DNA of 64,000 nucleotides from an uncultured Mycobacterium sp. (GTDB lineage: Bacteria > Actinomycetota > Actinomycetes > Mycobacteriales > Mycobacteriaceae): assembly GCA_900078375.1 (NCBI GenBank), contig FLQS01000005.1, positions 47 to 64,046 on the forward strand, given 5' to 3'. Position numbers and translations under genes: made by a program. Below, piece after piece: positions 42,618 through 52,336 of this stretch (position 1 is its first letter; the number at the start of each line of letters is the position of its first letter). The notes beneath the pieces are model-generated. The model was not told the origin of the DNA. It searched no databases and was given only the letters and a program-made list of their open reading frames with translations.

Positions 42618-43399
42618 CCGCCGCGTTCGAGACCATCCTGCTCGACTTCGACCGGACCGACCACGTCGCCACCATCACCCTGAACCGGCCCGATCAGCTC
42701 AACGCGTTCAACCGCACGATGTGCGAAGAGGTGGCGGCCGCCTGGCGGATCGTGAAGAACGACACCGCCATCAACGCGGTGGTACTGCGCGCCGCCGGCG
42801 ACCGCGCGTTCAGCGCCGGGCTGGACATCAAGACCCCGTACGGCCAGCCCCACAATGTGTGGAACCACGAGGATCCTGGTGAACTGCTCAGCCCGAAGTG
42901 GCAGAAGATGTGGAAGCCCGTGGTGTGCGCGGTGCACGGCATGTGCACGGCCGGGGCGTTCTATTTCGTCAATGAGTCCGACGTGGTGATCTGTTCCTCG
43001 GACGCCACGTTCTTCGATTCTCATGTCAGCGCGGGTCTGGTCTGCGCCCTCGAGCCGATCGGGCTGATGCGCAAGATCGGCCTCGGTGAATCGCTGCGAA
43101 TCGCGTTGATGGGCAACGACGAACGGGTCAGCCCCGACACCGCGCTGCGGATCGGTCTGGTGTCCGAAGTCGTAGCCCCCGACGATCTCTGGTCGCGGGC
43201 GCACGAAATCGCCGCCACGATTGCCGCCAAGCCGCCCTCGGCCACCCAGGGCACGGTCAAGGCGATCTGGGAGTCACTGGACAAGCCATATCGGGCGGCC
43301 ATGGAGCAGAACCTGATCTACACCCGGTTGGGCAATCCGCTGGGTCAGGCCGAGCTGGCCCAGCAGGAGAAGATCCGGGTCACACCGAGGGTTCGCTAG
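42614..43399 (+). CDS. Enoyl-CoA hydratase/isomerase (crotonase)
   Basis: A 261-residue crotonase beginning MTAAFETILLDF. Segments are DRAFSAGLDI near residue 63 and HGMCTAGAFYF near 104. The active-site region reads FFDSHVSAGLVCALEP, so Asp and Glu take the acid positions. ATG 42614 overlaps the TGA of the preceding gene; in-frame ATGs at 42602 and 42608 are alternatives. Third crotonase of this operon. Confidence 0.9.
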   Translation: MTAAFETILLDFDRTDHVATITLNRPDQLNAFNRTMCEEVAAAWRIVKNDTAINAVVLRAAGDRAFSAGLDIKTPYGQPHNVWNHEDPGELLSPKWQKMWKPVVCAVHGMCTAGAFYFVNESDVVICSSDATFFDSHVSAGLVCALEPIGLMRKIGLGESLRIALMGNDERVSPDTALRIGLVSEVVAPDDLWSRAHEIAATIAAKPPSATQGTVKAIWESLDKPYRAAMEQNLIYTRLGNPLGQAELAQQEKIRVTPRVR

Positions 43400-44856
43400 T
43401 GTCCGTCCACCCACTGAGCCGGCGGATCGGCGAGGTCCTCGATCTGGATCCCGCGGCCAGGGCGATCGAGTACGACGGCCACTGGTTCACCTGGGCACAG
43501 CTCGGCGGCCTGAGCCGGCAGATCGCCGCTGCGGTGCAGCCGGGTGCCCAGGTCGGAATCCTGTTGCGCAACACACCCGCCCACGTGGCAACGGTGCTTG
43601 GTGTGCTGTCCGCCGGTGCCTGCGTCGTCGTCATCAACCCGTCGCGCGGTGACGAACGCATCCGCGCCGACATCGCCGAACTCAACCTGCCCGTCATCGT
43701 CGGCACTGGAGACGACATCGAGCTGCTCACGCAACCGGCCGAGTCCACCACCGTGGTGGCGATCGGCGATCTGGACGGCGCTGCGCAGATCCGGCCTGGG
43801 GTGCCCACCGACCCCGGCCCCGCAACGGTGGCGGTGCGGATGCTGACCAGCGGCACCACCGGTCCGCCCAAACGCGTCGACCTCAGCTACGACATGCTCG
43901 CGGTATCGGTCATCGGCACCGACTTCGCCACTGCCAGCGCGCCGTCGGCGGTATCCAGCAGCGTCGCCATCGTCAACGCGCCGCTGGTGCATATCGGCGG
44001 CGTGTACCGGGTGCTGCAATGTGTCTGCGAGGCAAGGCCGTTCGTGCTGCTGCCGCGTTTCGAGCTCGCGTCGTGGGCCGCAGCGGTGCGCCGCTACCAA
44101 CCCAAGGCGGTGTCGCTGGTGCCCGCGGCGCTGCGGATGGTGCTGCATTCGGATCTAGGTCCCGACGACCTGGCCGGGGTTCGCGCTGTCACGTCGGGCA
44201 CCGCGCCGCTGTCGGCCGAGGACGCCGAGGCATTCACCGACAAGTTCGGTATACCCGTGCTGACGTCTTACGCGGCAACTGAATTCGGCGGTGGAGTGGC
44301 CGGCTGGACGCTGGCCGACCACCGGACGTACTGGCAGTCGAAACGGGGCAGCGTCGGCCGGGCCAGCCTGGGCGCTCAGCTGCGGGTGGTGACCGATGAC
44401 GGCACCCCACTGGAACCCGGTCAACAGGGTCTGCTTGAGGTGAAGCCGGGTCAGCTTGGCGCCCGCGCGCAGTGGGTGCGGACCACCGATCTCGCGCGCA
44501 TCGACGCCGACGGTTTCCTGTGGATCCTCGGTAGGGCCGATCAGGCCATCATCCGCGGTGGGTTCAAGGTGCTGCCTGACGACGTCCGAGCGGCGCTGGA
44601 GAGCCACCCCGCCGTGCTGGGCGCCGCGGTGGTGGGCCGGCCCGACGAACGACTGGGCGACACCCCGGTCGCGATGGTCGAGTTGCGCGACGCCGGCACG
44701 GTCGACGGTGCCGAGCTCACCGAGTACCTGCGAACCCGGTTGGCTCCGTACGAGATTCCCTCGGAGATCGCGGTCGTCGAGTCGATTCCGCGGACGCCAT
44801 CCGGGAAGGCCGATCTGAGCGCGGTCCGGCAACACTTCACCGGCCGTGAGCCCTGA
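43399..44856 (+). CDS. Acyl-CoA synthetase (ANL/AMP-binding), ligase 1
   Basis: A 485-residue ANL ligase. The P-loop is TSGTTGPPKRV near residue 152 and has Arg where Gly is usual; SYAATEFGGG near 290 and the catalytic Lys in TPSGKADL near 470 are present. GTG 43399 overlaps the TAG of the crotonase by one base. It is followed by two more ligases, each overlapping the previous gene. Confidence 0.9.
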   Translation: MSVHPLSRRIGEVLDLDPAARAIEYDGHWFTWAQLGGLSRQIAAAVQPGAQVGILLRNTPAHVATVLGVLSAGACVVVINPSRGDERIRADIAELNLPVIVGTGDDIELLTQPAESTTVVAIGDLDGAAQIRPGVPTDPGPATVAVRMLTSGTTGPPKRVDLSYDMLAVSVIGTDFATASAPSAVSSSVAIVNAPLVHIGGVYRVLQCVCEARPFVLLPRFELASWAAAVRRYQPKAVSLVPAALRMVLHSDLGPDDLAGVRAVTSGTAPLSAEDAEAFTDKFGIPVLTSYAATEFGGGVAGWTLADHRTYWQSKRGSVGRASLGAQLRVVTDDGTPLEPGQQGLLEVKPGQLGARAQWVRTTDLARIDADGFLWILGRADQAIIRGGFKVLPDDVRAALESHPAVLGAAVVGRPDERLGDTPVAMVELRDAGTVDGAELTEYLRTRLAPYEIPSEIAVVESIPRTPSGKADLSAVRQHFTGREP

Positions 44857-46315
44857 CACCGTCGGGGCGCTGTTGCGCGAGCAGGCCGCCGCCCGCGGCG
44901 ACCATCCCCTGCTGGTGTGCGATGCCGAGCGGCTCACCTACCGCGACGCCGAGCAACACTCGGCCGACCTGGCCCGGGGACTGATCGCGATCGGCGCCGG
45001 CAAGGGCACGCACGTCGGGCTGCTCTACCCCAACGGCGCGGCGTTCGTGGTCGCGATGCTGGCCGCGGCGCGCATCGGTGCGGTCGCGGTTCCGTTCTCC
45101 ACGTTCTCCACCGAGCCCGAGCTTCACGGCCAACTCGTCCACAGCGATACCGAGATCCTGCTGGCCACAACGTCCTTCCGCGGGCACGACTACGTCGCGA
45201 GGCTTCGACACGTGAGCGCACCGTGGTTACGTCACGTCGTATTCGACCATCAGATCGCCGACGCCGTCGCACCGGAACTGGCCGCCGCCCTCGAAGACGA
45301 CGTCGACGGCTGCGACCCGCTGACGATCGTCTACACGTCGGGATCGACCGGCACACCCAAGGGCGTCGTGCACACCCACGAGTCGCTGCTCGGTCACCAG
45401 CGAAATCTCAACGAGATTCGCGGCCTGACCCCTGGAGACCGGCTGTTCTGCAACTCACCGTTCTTCTGGATCGGCGGCCTTGGGTTTGGTCTGCTGGCGA
45501 CGCTGGTCGCCGGCTCGACACTGGTGTGCTCCAACGCCGAACCCGGTGCGGTCCTCGACCTGCTGGAAGAGGTGCGGCCGACGATGACCAACGGCTTCGC
45601 CGCCGGCAGCCTGCATTTGGCCCGGCACGAGAGCTTCGCCAGCCGGGATCTGTCGTCGATGCGGCGTGGCAATCTCTACCCGATCATGGCGCCCGACACG
45701 CGACCGCGCGATCCCGAACTGCGCCACAACATGCTGGGCATGACCGAGGCCGGCAGCGTCGTGCTGCTCAGCGGGGACGACACCGATCAGCCCGAGCACC
45801 GCCGCGGATCGTTCGGTAAGCCCGCGCCCGGATTCGAGACGAAGATCGTCGACGGCGAGCTGTGGATCCGGGGCCGCTACATGATGCAGGGGTACTACAA
45901 GCGCAGCCGCGAGGAATGTTTCGACGCCGACGGCTGGTTCCACACCGGTGATCTTTTCCGAACCGACGCCGACGGGTTCTTCTACTTCGTCGGCCGGAGC
46001 GGATCCATGATCAAAACCGCAGGTGCCAATGTCTTTCCGGCCGAGGTGGAAAAGGCCATCGCACGCGTCACCGGCGGTCTGGTCGCCCACGTGCTCCCCC
46101 TGCCCGACCCCGGACGCGGGCAGCTCGTCGCCGCGGTCGTGCTCGTTCCGGGCGGCGTGCAGTTCGACGAGGACGCTGTGCGGGACAAGCTCAAGGCCGA
46201 ACTGTCGTCGTACAAGATCCCGCGGCGGTTCGCCACCCTCTCACCCGACGAACTGCCACTGACCTCCAGCGGCAAAGTCGACCTACCCCGACTCGCCGCG
46301 GTGTTCGATGCCTGA
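44846..46315 (+). CDS. Acyl-CoA synthetase (ANL/AMP-binding), ligase 2
   Basis: A 489-residue ANL ligase. The P-loop is TSGSTGTPKGV near residue 165, followed by FFWIGGLGFG; NMLGMTEAGS near 300 and the catalytic Lys in TSSGKVDL near 478 are present. GTG 44846 overlaps ligase 1 by 11 bp. It is similar to ligase 3 in layout (FFWxGGxGxG), which points to a duplicated pair. Confidence 0.9.
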   Translation: MSPDTVGALLREQAAARGDHPLLVCDAERLTYRDAEQHSADLARGLIAIGAGKGTHVGLLYPNGAAFVVAMLAAARIGAVAVPFSTFSTEPELHGQLVHSDTEILLATTSFRGHDYVARLRHVSAPWLRHVVFDHQIADAVAPELAAALEDDVDGCDPLTIVYTSGSTGTPKGVVHTHESLLGHQRNLNEIRGLTPGDRLFCNSPFFWIGGLGFGLLATLVAGSTLVCSNAEPGAVLDLLEEVRPTMTNGFAAGSLHLARHESFASRDLSSMRRGNLYPIMAPDTRPRDPELRHNMLGMTEAGSVVLLSGDDTDQPEHRRGSFGKPAPGFETKIVDGELWIRGRYMMQGYYKRSREECFDADGWFHTGDLFRTDADGFFYFVGRSGSMIKTAGANVFPAEVEKAIARVTGGLVAHVLPLPDPGRGQLVAAVVLVPGGVQFDEDAVRDKLKAELSSYKIPRRFATLSPDELPLTSSGKVDLPRLAAVFDA

Positions 46316-47789
46316 CACCATCGACGGGCTGATCCGCGCCCAGGCCACCCGGTTCGGCGACAAGCCGTTCGTCATCGACCCGACGACCCGGATGAGCTAC
46401 GCCGAGCTCGACACTGTGACAGGCACTCTGGCCGATGCGATGGTCGGCGTGGGAATCGGCAAGGGTAGCCGGGTCGGACTCATCATGGGTAACAACGTCC
46501 GATGGGTGCAGCTGGCCCTGGCGCTGATGCGCGTCGGCGCGGTCCTGGTTCCGCTGAGCACACTGCTGACCACCCGTGAACTCACCGAACAACTTCGGAT
46601 GGCCTCGGTGCAGTACCTGATCGCCGTCGAGGAGTTTCGCGGCCACCGGTATCTGGACGATCTGCCGGCGCTTCCCGCATTGCGGAAGGTGTGGCGACCT
46701 GACGAATTACCCACGGGCAAGGATGTTTCCAGCATCGACGAATTGGTCGAAACCGTCGTGCCCGCCGACCCGATGGTCATCATGTTCACCTCCGGCAGCA
46801 GCGGACCCCCGAAGGGGGTGATCCACTCGCACGGTAATGCGTTGGGCGCCGCGCGATCCGGCTTGTCGGCCCGCTGCATCGACCCCGACACCCGGCTGTA
46901 TCTGCCCATGCCCTTCTTCTGGGTGGGTGGTTTCGGCAGCGGCATTCTGTCCGCGCTGATCGCCGGGGCGACCCTGGTGACCGAGGAGATGCCCGAACCC
47001 CAAGCGACCCTGCGGCTACTGGAGCGCGAGACGGTCACGCTGTTCCGCGGCTGGCCCGATCAAGCTGAGGCGCTGGCCCGCCGGGCCGCCGACGTGCAAG
47101 CCGATCTGTCCGCACTGCGGCCCGGCAGCCTGGACGCGCTGCTGCCTGCCCATCAGCGCGCCATGCCAGGAGCCCGGGCGAAGCTGTTCGGCATGACGGA
47201 ATCCTTCGGGCCCTACTGCGGCTACCCCGCCGACACCGATATGCCGCGATCGGCGTGGGGCAGCTGCGGAAAGCCGTTCGACGGCACGGAGGTTCGCATC
47301 GTCGACGTCGACACCGGCGACCCGCTGCCGGCAGGCAGCATCGGCATGATCCAGATCCGCGGCCCCCACACGCTGCGCGGCATGTGCCGGCGCAGCCGCG
47401 AGGAGCTGTTCACCGCCGACAGCTTTTACCCGACCGGCGACCTGGGACGCCTCGACGCCGACGGGTTCCTGTTCTACCACGGCCGATCCGACGACATGTT
47501 CAAGGTGAGCGGCGCCACTGTGTACCCCGATGAGGTGGAGGCCGCCCTGCGGGAGATCGACGGTGTGCGGGCCGCGTTCGTCACCGACGTGACCGGGCGG
47601 GTCGGTGCCGCGGTCATCAGCGACGGCCGCACAGCCGACGATCTGCGCGCCGAGGCCAGGACGAAGCTGAGTGCGTTCAAGGTGCCTGCGGTGTGGCTGC
47701 TGCTCGAATCCGACGACGACGTTCCGCGCGGCGCCACCGGGAAGGTCGACGTCCGCCGTCTGCGTGAGCTGCTGGCTGGGCAGGCGTAA
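46308..47789 (+). CDS. Acyl-CoA synthetase (ANL/AMP-binding), ligase 3
   Basis: A 493-residue ANL ligase. The P-loop is TSGSSGPPKGV near residue 162, then FFWVGGFGSG; LFGMTESFGP near 295 and a terminal Lys in GATGKVDV near 480 are present. ATG 46308 overlaps ligase 2 by 8 bp. It is most similar within the window to ligase 2. Confidence 0.9.
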   Translation: MPDTIDGLIRAQATRFGDKPFVIDPTTRMSYAELDTVTGTLADAMVGVGIGKGSRVGLIMGNNVRWVQLALALMRVGAVLVPLSTLLTTRELTEQLRMASVQYLIAVEEFRGHRYLDDLPALPALRKVWRPDELPTGKDVSSIDELVETVVPADPMVIMFTSGSSGPPKGVIHSHGNALGAARSGLSARCIDPDTRLYLPMPFFWVGGFGSGILSALIAGATLVTEEMPEPQATLRLLERETVTLFRGWPDQAEALARRAADVQADLSALRPGSLDALLPAHQRAMPGARAKLFGMTESFGPYCGYPADTDMPRSAWGSCGKPFDGTEVRIVDVDTGDPLPAGSIGMIQIRGPHTLRGMCRRSREELFTADSFYPTGDLGRLDADGFLFYHGRSDDMFKVSGATVYPDEVEAALREIDGVRAAFVTDVTGRVGAAVISDGRTADDLRAEARTKLSAFKVPAVWLLLESDDDVPRGATGKVDVRRLRELLAGQA

Positions 47790-47800
47790 CTTTCATAGCC

Positions 47801-48418
47801 ATGACCGAGCAGACCCTCGAAGCGCGCGTCGACCTCTATCGCCGGGCCGGTGACCACGCCGTGTCGGTTATCGCCCAGGTACCCGAGGATCGGTGGGACA
47901 GCCCCGCGCTCGGGACGTGGACGCTGCGCACGCTGGTCGGCCACATCGGCCGGTCATTCACCACCGTCGTCGAGTACTCGGCGCGGCCCGCGGACCGGGT
48001 GGACATCGCCGATGCCCCGGCCTACTACCTGGCGATCGCCGGACTACTCGCCGACCCGGGCCAGATCGACGCCCGCGCTGCGCAGGCCGGACTGGCGCTG
48101 GGCGACGACCCCCTGGACACGATTCACGAACTGCAGGATCGCGCGGCCGCGGCGCTGTCCGCCGAGGATCACGTCATCCAGACCATCGCCGGCGGGATGC
48201 GGCTGTCGGACTACCTGCCGACGCGCATCTTCGAACTCGGGTTACACAGCGTCGATCTGGCCCGCGCGATCGGGGTGTCGGAAGCACTGCCGCCCGAGGT
48301 CGTCGACACCATCCTTGCCCTCGCCGTCGAGGTCGCAAAGCGCCGCGGCGACAGTCAAGCGCTGATGTGTGGCCTCACCGGCCGTGGATCTCTCCTGCCG
48401 GGCTACTCCATCGTCTGA
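47801..48418 (+). CDS. Maleylpyruvate isomerase-like (DinB-fold) protein
   Basis: A 205-residue four-helix protein of the TIGR03083/mycothiol-dependent maleylpyruvate isomerase group. LGTWTLRTLVGHIGRS near residue 38 and FELGLHSVDLARAIG near 148 hold the His residues expected to bind a divalent metal. Some members use mycothiol to isomerise or conjugate. It is the last gene of the plus operon and overlaps the convergent GntR gene by 16 bp. Confidence 0.8.
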   Translation: MTEQTLEARVDLYRRAGDHAVSVIAQVPEDRWDSPALGTWTLRTLVGHIGRSFTTVVEYSARPADRVDIADAPAYYLAIAGLLADPGQIDARAAQAGLALGDDPLDTIHELQDRAAAALSAEDHVIQTIAGGMRLSDYLPTRIFELGLHSVDLARAIGVSEALPPEVVDTILALAVEVAKRRGDSQALMCGLTGRGSLLPGYSIV

Positions 48419-49089
48419 AACCGCTGCGCCACACCCTGTTTCACCAGGTGCTCGATCAGCGGCGCCGCCCCTGCCGACAGGTGCTGTGACATCGCGGCCC
48501 TGGCCCGCTCCTCGTCACGCGCCTTGAGCGCCAGCAGGATCCGCTTGTGGTCGGCCACCGACTTGTCCGGCCAGCCCTCGATGGTGGGAAACACCGACTC
48601 CGGTGCATACCGGGTGATCTGGGACATCAGCTGCGCCAGCTTCGCGGAATGCGCCGCGACGTTGATGGCGCGGTGGAACTCGTGGTTGAGCCGCACCGCG
48701 CGGATACCGTCGTCGGCGGCGTATGCGGCGACCAGCTCGTCGTGAATCGCCGACAACTCCCGCAGCTGGTCGTCGGTGATGTTCAGTGCAGCCCGCGCGG
48801 CCAGCTCGCCGCCGACATAGGCCTGCAGGTTCGAGACGTCGGTGATGTCCCGATCGGTGAACGGCAGCACGACGAAGCCGCGCCGCGGCAACTGATCCAG
48901 CAGCCCTTCACCGCGCAGCTCGAACAGCGCTTCGCGGACCGGGGTGACGCTGATGCCCAGTTCCGCCGCCAGCTGGTCCAGCCGGATGTATTCACCGGCG
49001 GGGTAGGTGCCGTTGAAGATCCGGGTTCGGACGAACCGGGCGACATCCTCGGCCAGCTGCGGGCGTGGCGCGAAATCGGGCGCGCTCAT
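48403..49089 (-). CDS. GntR-family (FCD domain) regulator
   Basis: A 228-residue GntR protein. The winged helix is near residues 10-75 (YIRLDQLAAELGISVTPVREALFELRGEG), and the FCD domain has ligand His residues in NHEFHRAI, DHKRIL and MSQHL. It is the last gene of the minus operon SDR, thiolase, ACAD, GntR, one base after the ACAD stop. The likely target is the 19-bp palindrome at 52318-52336 in front of that operon. Confidence 0.92.
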   Translation of the reverse strand: MSAPDFAPRPQLAEDVARFVRTRIFNGTYPAGEYIRLDQLAAELGISVTPVREALFELRGEGLLDQLPRRGFVVLPFTDRDITDVSNLQAYVGGELAARAALNITDDQLRELSAIHDELVAAYAADDGIRAVRLNHEFHRAINVAAHSAKLAQLMSQITRYAPESVFPTIEGWPDKSVADHKRILLALKARDEERARAAMSQHLSAGAAPLIEHLVKQGVAQRFQTME

Positions 49090-49090
49090 G

Positions 49091-50284
49091 TCAGATCCGG
49101 TAGTCGGCCAGAAGCCGCTTGCTGATGATGTTCTTCTGGATCTCGCTGGTGCCCTCGCCGATGAGCAGGAACGGCGCGTCCCGCATCAGCCGCTCGATCT
49201 CGTACTCCTTGGAGTATCCGTATCCGCCGTGGATGCGGAAACTCTGCTGGGTGACCTCCGCGCAGAACTCACTCGCCAGGTACTTCGCCATCCCGGCGGC
49301 GACGTCGTTGCGCTCGCCGGAATCCTTGAGCCGCGCGGCGTTCACCATCATCAGATGTGCCGCTTCGACTTTCGTGGCCATCTCCGCCAGCTGGAACGCG
49401 ATGGCCTGATGCTCGGCGATCGGCTTCCCGAATGTGCTGCGCTGCTGGGCATATCGAACCGCCAGCTCGAAAGCGCGGATACCCACCCCGCACGCCCGGG
49501 CCGACACGTTGACGCGGCCCACTTCGACGCCGTCCATCATCTGGAAGAAACCCTGCCCCGGCTTGGCACCCAGGACGTCGTCAGCGCTGGCGACGTACCC
49601 GTCGAAGATCAGCTCGGTGGTGTCGATGCCTTTGTAGCCGAGCTTGTCGATCTTGCCGGGGATCGTCAGGCCCGGCGCGACTTCGCCGAAGCCGGAAGGC
49701 TTTTCGATCAGGAAGGCGGTCAGGTTACGGTGCGGCTTGTCGGCGCCCTCATCGGTGCGCACCAGTGCGGCAACCAGAGTCGAGCTACCGCCGTTGGTCA
49801 GCCACATCTTCTGGCCGTCGATGGTGTAGGTGCCGTCGCCGTTGTTCTTGGCCCTGGTGCGGATCGCCGCCACGTCGGAACCCAACTCGGGCTCCGACAT
49901 CGAGAACGCGCCCCTGACCTCGCCGGTGGCCATCCGGGGCAGGAAGCGCTGCTTCTGCTCGTCGGTGCCGTGCTGCCGGATCATGTAGGCCACGATGAAG
50001 TGCGTGTTGATCACCCCCGAGATGCTCATCCAGCCGCGGGCCAACTCCTCGACGCAGAGCGCGTAGGTGAGCAGCGACTCCCCCAGCCCGCCGTACTCCT
50101 CGGGCACCATCAGGCCGAACAGGCCCATCTCCCGCATCTGGTCCACGATGGCCTGCGGATAGGTGTCGGAGTGCTCGAGTTCCTGCGCGTTGGGGATGAT
50201 CTCCTTGTCGACGAATTGCCGCACAGTGGAGACGATTTCGGTCTGCACCTCGGTAAGGCCGAGAGTCTGGGCGAGTCTGGTCAT
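49091..50284 (-). CDS. Acyl-CoA dehydrogenase
   Basis: A 397-residue ACAD with the complete classic motifs: FSMSEPELGSD near residue 130, DGQKMWLTNGG near 158 and the catalytic Glu in IGEGTSEIQKNI near 375. It is likely a homotetrameric short/medium-chain dehydrogenase. ATG 50284 overlaps the original stop of the upstream thiolase gene (ATGA at 50281-50284), now reached only in a shifted frame because of a 41-bp insertion. Confidence 0.93.
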   Translation of the reverse strand: MTRLAQTLGLTEVQTEIVSTVRQFVDKEIIPNAQELEHSDTYPQAIVDQMREMGLFGLMVPEEYGGLGESLLTYALCVEELARGWMSISGVINTHFIVAYMIRQHGTDEQKQRFLPRMATGEVRGAFSMSEPELGSDVAAIRTRAKNNGDGTYTIDGQKMWLTNGGSSTLVAALVRTDEGADKPHRNLTAFLIEKPSGFGEVAPGLTIPGKIDKLGYKGIDTTELIFDGYVASADDVLGAKPGQGFFQMMDGVEVGRVNVSARACGVGIRAFELAVRYAQQRSTFGKPIAEHQAIAFQLAEMATKVEAAHLMMVNAARLKDSGERNDVAAGMAKYLASEFCAEVTQQSFRIHGGYGYSKEYEIERLMRDAPFLLIGEGTSEIQKNIISKRLLADYRI

Positions 50285-51539
50285 TTCCCAACCCTTTCGA
50301 ACACTGCGGCCAGGCCTTGGCCGCCGCCGATGCAGATGGCCGCCATGCCGCGCCGCCTTGGCCGCCGCCGATGCACATCGTCTCCAGCCCGTAGCGGGCC
50401 TCCCGCCGGTGCAGCTCGCGGGCCAGCGTGGCCAGCATCCGTCCGCCGGTCGCGCCGACCGGATGCCCCAACGAGATCCCCGAGCCGTGGACATTGGTGC
50501 GCTGGTGGTCGGCGTCGGTGAAATCCCACGCGCGCATGACGGCCAGGGCCTGCGCAGCGAACGCTTCGTTGAGCTCGATGAGGTCGATATCGGCCAAGCT
50601 CAGTCCCGCCTTGGCCAACGCGACTTCGGTGGCGGGCACCGGACCGATGCCCATCACCTCGGGCCCGACACCCGCCGCGCCCCAGGACACCAGCCGCACC
50701 AGCGGGGTCAGCCCCAGTTCGGCCGCCCGCTCCGGCGTGGTCACGATGCACATCGAGGCGGCGTCGTTCTGCCCGCTGGAATTGCCCGCGGTCACGGTCG
50801 CGTCCGGATCGGCTTTGATCAGAACGGGTTTGAGCTTGCCCAATGACTCGACCGTCGTGTCGGCCCTAGGGTGCTCGTCGGTGTCGATCACGTCCTCGCC
50901 GCGTCGGGTCGCGACCGTGACGGGGATGATCTCCTCGGCGAGGATGCCGTCCTTCTGCGCGGCGACCGCCCGCTGATGGGAGGCCGCCGCCAGCTCGTCC
51001 TGCTCCCGGCGGGAGATGCCGTACTGGCGGCGCAGGTTCTCGGCGGTCTCCAGCATGCCGCCCGGCACCGGATAGTGCTTGCCACCGGCGGTGGTCCGTC
51101 CGCGGGCCAGGCCGTCGTGGACCTGCACCCCGGTCCGTCCGCCGCCCCAGCGCATGTCGGTCGAGTAGAACGCGACGTTGCTCATGCTCTCCGCGCCACC
51201 GGCGACGACGAGATCGTTGTCACCAGAAGCGACTTGCAGGCACGCCTGGATGACGGCCTGCAGGCCCGAACCGCAGCGCCGGTCGACCTGCATGCCCGGC
51301 ACCGTCACCGGCAGGCCGGCGTCCAACGCCACGACACGGCCGATCGCGGGCGCCTCGCTGTTGGGATAGCAGTGCCCGAGGATCACGTCTTCGACGGCGT
51401 CGGGTGCGACCCCGGTGCGCGCCAGTAGACCCTTGAGCGCGGCCACCCCGAGGTCGACGGCGGTCAGCGACGCGAACATGCCGCCGTAGCGGCCGATCGG
51501 CGTGCGGACCGGCTCGCAGATGACGGCCGTGCGCGTCAC
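50281..51539 (-). CDS. Acetyl-CoA acyltransferase (thiolase) with C-terminal frameshift
   Basis: A thiolase with Cys89 (DRRCGSG), the His in GHPVGATG and the Cys in MCIGGGQG all intact. Right after the last motif a 41-bp insertion, carrying a second copy of the CIGGGQG codons, shifts the frame. As given, the frame misses the expected stop at 50281 and runs on to 49785, adding about 180 unrelated residues over the ACAD gene. In the other frame, [17 protein letters not shown] then ends at the normal stop. It is either a recent mutation or a sequence error. ATG 51539 overlaps the SDR stop. Confidence 0.85.
50314..50375 (-). repeat. 21-bp direct repeat producing a 41-bp frameshifting insertion
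   Basis: The same 21 bases occur at 50314-50334 and 50355-50375, separated by 20 nt. Both code for CIGGGQG of a thiolase C-terminus. The 41-bp offset is not a multiple of three. Confidence 0.85.
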
Positions 51540-52276
51540 AGGTGCCGTCCGCCGGTGACCTCGAGGACCGTTCCGGTCATGTAGGACGACAGGTCGGAGG
51601 CCAGGAACAGTGCCACCTTGGCGACCTCGGAGGGCTCACCGGCGCGACCGAGCGGAACCTCGGCCACCTTCGAATCCCAAATGCGTTGCGGCATCGCCTC
51701 GGTCATCGCCGAACGGATCAGACCGGGCTGAATGGCGTTGACCCGCACGCCAAGGTGAGCGAGTTCTTTGGAGGCCGCTTTGGTCATTCCGACGATGCCG
51801 GCCTTGGCCGCCGAGTAGTTGGTCTGCCCGATCATGCCGACCTTCCCGGAGATCGAGGACATGTTCACGATCGAGCCGTGCTTCTGCTCGCGCATCACCG
51901 TCGACGCCTTCTTCAAGCCGTTCCAGGTGCCCTTCAGATGCACCGAGATGACCTGGTCGAACTCGTCCTCGGTCATCTTGCGCAGGGTGGCGTCACGAGT
52001 GATCCCGGCGTTGTTCACCATGATGTCGAAGCTGCCGAACTGCGCGATGGCCGCGTCGACCAGCGCGTCGACATCGGCGTAGGTGGTGACATTGCACTTC
52101 ACCGCGCGCGCGACGTCGGCGCCGCCGAGTTTGTCGACCGCTTCCTGGGTGGCGTCGACGTTGAGGTCGCCGAGCACCACGCGGGCGCCCTCGGCGATGA
52201 ACTGCTCGGCGATCGCAAAGCCAAGCCCCTGCGCTCCACCGGTGATGACCGCGGTCTGGCCAGCCAGCAACGACAT
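51536..52276 (-). CDS. SDR-family 3-oxoacyl reductase/3-hydroxyacyl-CoA dehydrogenase
   Basis: A 246-residue FabG-like SDR. The motif TGGAQGLG is near residue 12, NNAG near 90, the catalytic Ser at about 143 and YSAAK near 156. In a beta-oxidation operon it probably oxidises a 3-hydroxyacyl-CoA ahead of the thiolase. ATG 52276. First gene of the operon divergent from the ACAD at 52371 across a palindromic operator. Confidence 0.9.
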   Translation of the reverse strand: MSLLAGQTAVITGGAQGLGFAIAEQFIAEGARVVLGDLNVDATQEAVDKLGGADVARAVKCNVTTYADVDALVDAAIAQFGSFDIMVNNAGITRDATLRKMTEDEFDQVISVHLKGTWNGLKKASTVMREQKHGSIVNMSSISGKVGMIGQTNYSAAKAGIVGMTKAASKELAHLGVRVNAIQPGLIRSAMTEAMPQRIWDSKVAEVPLGRAGEPSEVAKVALFLASDLSSYMTGTVLEVTGGRHL

Positions 52277-52317
52277 CTGATCTCCCTCTTCCTTCGACGG
52301 ACCCCCGAATTGGCAAC

Positions 52318-52336
52318 ATCATATTTCATATATGAT
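52318..52336. promoter_or_regulatory. Palindromic operator/double -10 between divergent operons
   Basis: ATCATATTTCATATATGAT: a perfect 7-5-7 inverted repeat. Each arm carries TATGAT, a good -10, so it holds the -10 of both divergent promoters. The sequence differs from the 19-bp TACTGTAA operator. The neighbouring GntR (48403-49089) is the likely binder. Confidence 0.75.
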
